In this document: in pieces, positions 5,594 through 6,426 of the stretch
Numbering within the stretch: position 1 is the first letter of the stretch
Layout: every line of letters starts with the position of its first letter
Source of the DNA: an uncultured Eubacteriales bacterium
GTDB lineage: Bacteria > Bacillota > Clostridia > UBA1381 > UMGS1253
DNA length: 6,426 nt
Direction: 5' to 3'
NCBI GenBank assembly: GCA_900550065.1
Contig: URQR01000120.1
Location: 1-6,426 of the forward strand
Translations under genes and position numbers: made by a program
Notes under the pieces: model-generated
What the model was told of the DNA's origin: nothing
Database searches by the model: none
The model's input: the letters and a program-made list of their open reading frames with translations, nothing else

Positions 5594-5971
5594 GTGAAAA
5601 TACATGAGTCAGCAGAAAATTATTTGGAAACAATTTTAATTTTAAAAGCCAGAAACGGGTTCGTGCGCTCGATTGACATAGCAAATGAGCTTTCCTTCAC
5701 AAAGCCAAGCATATCGGTTGCCATGAAAGCGTTTCGTGAAGAAGGCTACATAGAGATGAACGAGGAAGGGCATATCACATTGACGCCAAGCGGTTTAGCA
5801 ATCGCTGAAAAAATATATGAACGGCATCAGACGCTTGCGAAGGTTTTGATGTCGATTGGCGTAAGCGAAGAAACAGCCTACGCGGACGCCTGTAAGATCG
5901 AACACGACATTAGTGATGAGACCTTTGACAAAATCAAAGCGCATATTGGAAAACATACTTCCTGCGAATAA
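5594..5971 (+). CDS. DtxR/MntR-family metal-dependent transcriptional regulator (short form)
   Basis: This 125-residue protein starts at GTG. The N-terminal winged helix-turn-helix (residues 3-65) contains SAENYLETI, the recognition segment around LSFTKPSISVAMKAFREEGYI and an ITLTPSG wing. The metal-binding and dimerisation domain (about 66-118) has YERHQTL (His78) and CKIEHDIS (Cys100, Glu103, His104). Like MntR it lacks the C-terminal SH3/FeoA-like domain. Compared with Bacillus MntR ligands (Asp8, Glu11, His77, Glu99, Glu102, His103), this protein has Asn9, Glu12, His78, Cys100, Glu103 and His104. Cys at the Glu99 position is the DtxR/IdeR choice, so Fe(II) sensing is more likely than Mn(II), by family knowledge. 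Such proteins bind DNA when metal-loaded and repress metal uptake genes. It is divergent from the HMA-like gene and has its own strong promoter under a likely operator. A longer frame from 5411 is rejected because it begins upstream of the promoter. Confidence 0.92.
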   Translation: MKIHESAENYLETILILKARNGFVRSIDIANELSFTKPSISVAMKAFREEGYIEMNEEGHITLTPSGLAIAEKIYERHQTLAKVLMSIGVSEETAYADACKIEHDISDETFDKIKAHIGKHTSCE

Positions 5972-5985
5972 CGAAGAGTCCATTG

Positions 5986-6012
5986 AAAAAGCCGCAAATT
6001 GCGGCTTTTTTT
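5986..6012. terminator. Bidirectional intrinsic terminator between DtxR-family and HxlR-family genes
   Basis: A 10-bp stem (5986-5995 with 6001-6010; core GCCGC/GCGGC) with a 5-base loop has an A-run on the left (5986-5990) and a T-run on the right (6006-6012). It serves both the rightward DtxR-type gene, which ends 14 bases before it, and the leftward HxlR-type gene, which ends 18 bases after it. Confidence 0.92.
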
Positions 6013-6030
6013 ATGATTATAACCGGTATC

Positions 6031-6369
6031 TTATAAGTTTAACTTCACTTTATACTGTTCGCCCCATCGCTGCATAGCGTCAAGAATGGGCTTTAAGCTA
6101 TAGCCCGTTTCCGTCAGTGTATATTCAACGCGCGGCGGAACCTCGGCGTAAACCTTACGCTCTATCAACCCGCATTCCTCCATATCGCGAAGCTGTGCCG
6201 TAAGTACCTTTTGTGATACACTGCCAAGAGATTTTTTCAGTTCTCCAAACCTTTTTGTACCGGGAAGTAAATCACGCAGTATGAGGACTTTCCATTTGTC
6301 TCCGATTAAGGTAAGCGTCGTTTCTACCGGGCAAGCCGGTAATTCTTTTACAGCATTTTGTTCATTCAT
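6031..6369 (-). CDS. HxlR-family winged-helix transcriptional regulator
   Basis: This is a 112-residue protein when started at the ATG at 6369, a usual length for the family. It shows the HxlR hallmarks: CPVETTLTLIGDKWKVLILRDL at 13-34, FGELKKSLGSVSQKVLTAQLRDMEECGLI (41-69, recognition helix of the winged helix) and the wing RKVYAEVPPRVEYTLTETG (71-89), followed by the C-terminal dimer helix. Family members act as dimeric repressors or activators, many responding to quinones, aldehydes or oxidants through the conserved N-terminal cysteine, here Cys13; a second cysteine is Cys66. The in-frame TTG at 6384 would add five residues, but its GGAG is itself the ribosome site for the ATG at 6369, so the ATG is preferred. 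The promoter lies at or beyond the right edge. Its target is not visible; such genes often sit next to the gene they control, here probably to the right, outside the window. Confidence 0.92.
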   Translation of the reverse strand: MNEQNAVKELPACPVETTLTLIGDKWKVLILRDLLPGTKRFGELKKSLGSVSQKVLTAQLRDMEECGLIERKVYAEVPPRVEYTLTETGYSLKPILDAMQRWGEQYKVKLNL

Positions 6370-6377
6370 ATTCTCAA

Positions 6378-6382
6378 TCTCC
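6378..6382 (-). promoter_or_regulatory. Ribosome binding site deciding the HxlR start
   Basis: GGAGA on the minus strand lies 8 bases before the ATG at 6369. It overlaps the alternative TTG codon at 6384, which has no ribosome site of its own, so the ATG is the better start. Confidence 0.65.
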
Positions 6383-6426
6383 AAATTACAGCTTTTTTGA
6401 AAACAATAAACCCTAAAAAGGCTTCG

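Noticed and set aside
6385..6390. TGTAAT on the minus strand as -10 of the HxlR gene
   Set aside because: There is no acceptable -35 at 16-18 bases, and a start there would cut off the ribosome site; the true promoter is probably at or past the window edge.

Overview
The window reads as a piece of a Gram-positive, Clostridia-like (Firmicutes) chromosome. Evidence: AGGAGGTG-type ribosome binding sites, near-consensus sigma-A promoters, short hairpin/T-run terminators at the gene borders, a secreted protein carrying a copper-amine-oxidase-N 'stalk' module, and a short DtxR-type regulator without the extra C-terminal domain. I cannot place it to genus. There are six genes: one cut by the left edge, five complete. 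No gene-free stretch exceeds about 200 bases, and I see no mobile element, CRISPR array, tRNA or rRNA.

Left part (1-4128): the 3' end of a Gfo/Idh/MocA-type sugar or polyol dehydrogenase (+) converges on a 1178-residue secreted multidomain protein (-). The two share one bidirectional terminator, whose T-run side contains the stop of the secreted protein. The secreted protein has a signal peptide, a CBM-like beta module, a Pro/Ala linker, a concanavalin-like module, a two-repeat stalk module, a central helical region of about 435 residues that resembles an alpha/alpha-toroid polysaccharide-active enzyme but that I cannot assign to a family, and a second C-terminal beta-sandwich.

Middle (4129-5165): an AraC-family regulator (cupin sensor plus double helix-turn-helix) is transcribed divergently from the secreted protein. 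The 203-base intergenic region contains a good promoter for each direction. Between them lies a 21-bp-spaced direct repeat placed just upstream of the -35 of the secreted-protein promoter, and an 8-bp-arm palindrome overlaps that promoter's start site. The simplest reading is a sugar-responsive switch: the AraC protein senses a glycan breakdown product and activates the extracellular enzyme. The dehydrogenase next door may act on a released sugar.

Right part (5166-6426): a 70-residue protein with an HMA (heavy-metal-associated) fold signature but no CxxC metal motif is divergent from a DtxR-family metalloregulator. Between them is a perfect 10-bp-arm inverted repeat in which each arm contains a TTGACA; one of these is the -35 of a perfect-consensus extended -10 promoter for the regulator. 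The regulator's metal site looks DtxR-like (Cys100) rather than MntR-like. Last comes an HxlR-family regulator (-) with the conserved N-terminal Cys, convergent with the DtxR gene across another bidirectional terminator.

The points most likely to be new are the unassigned secreted enzyme with its AraC switch, and the metal-regulator/CxxC-less HMA pair.
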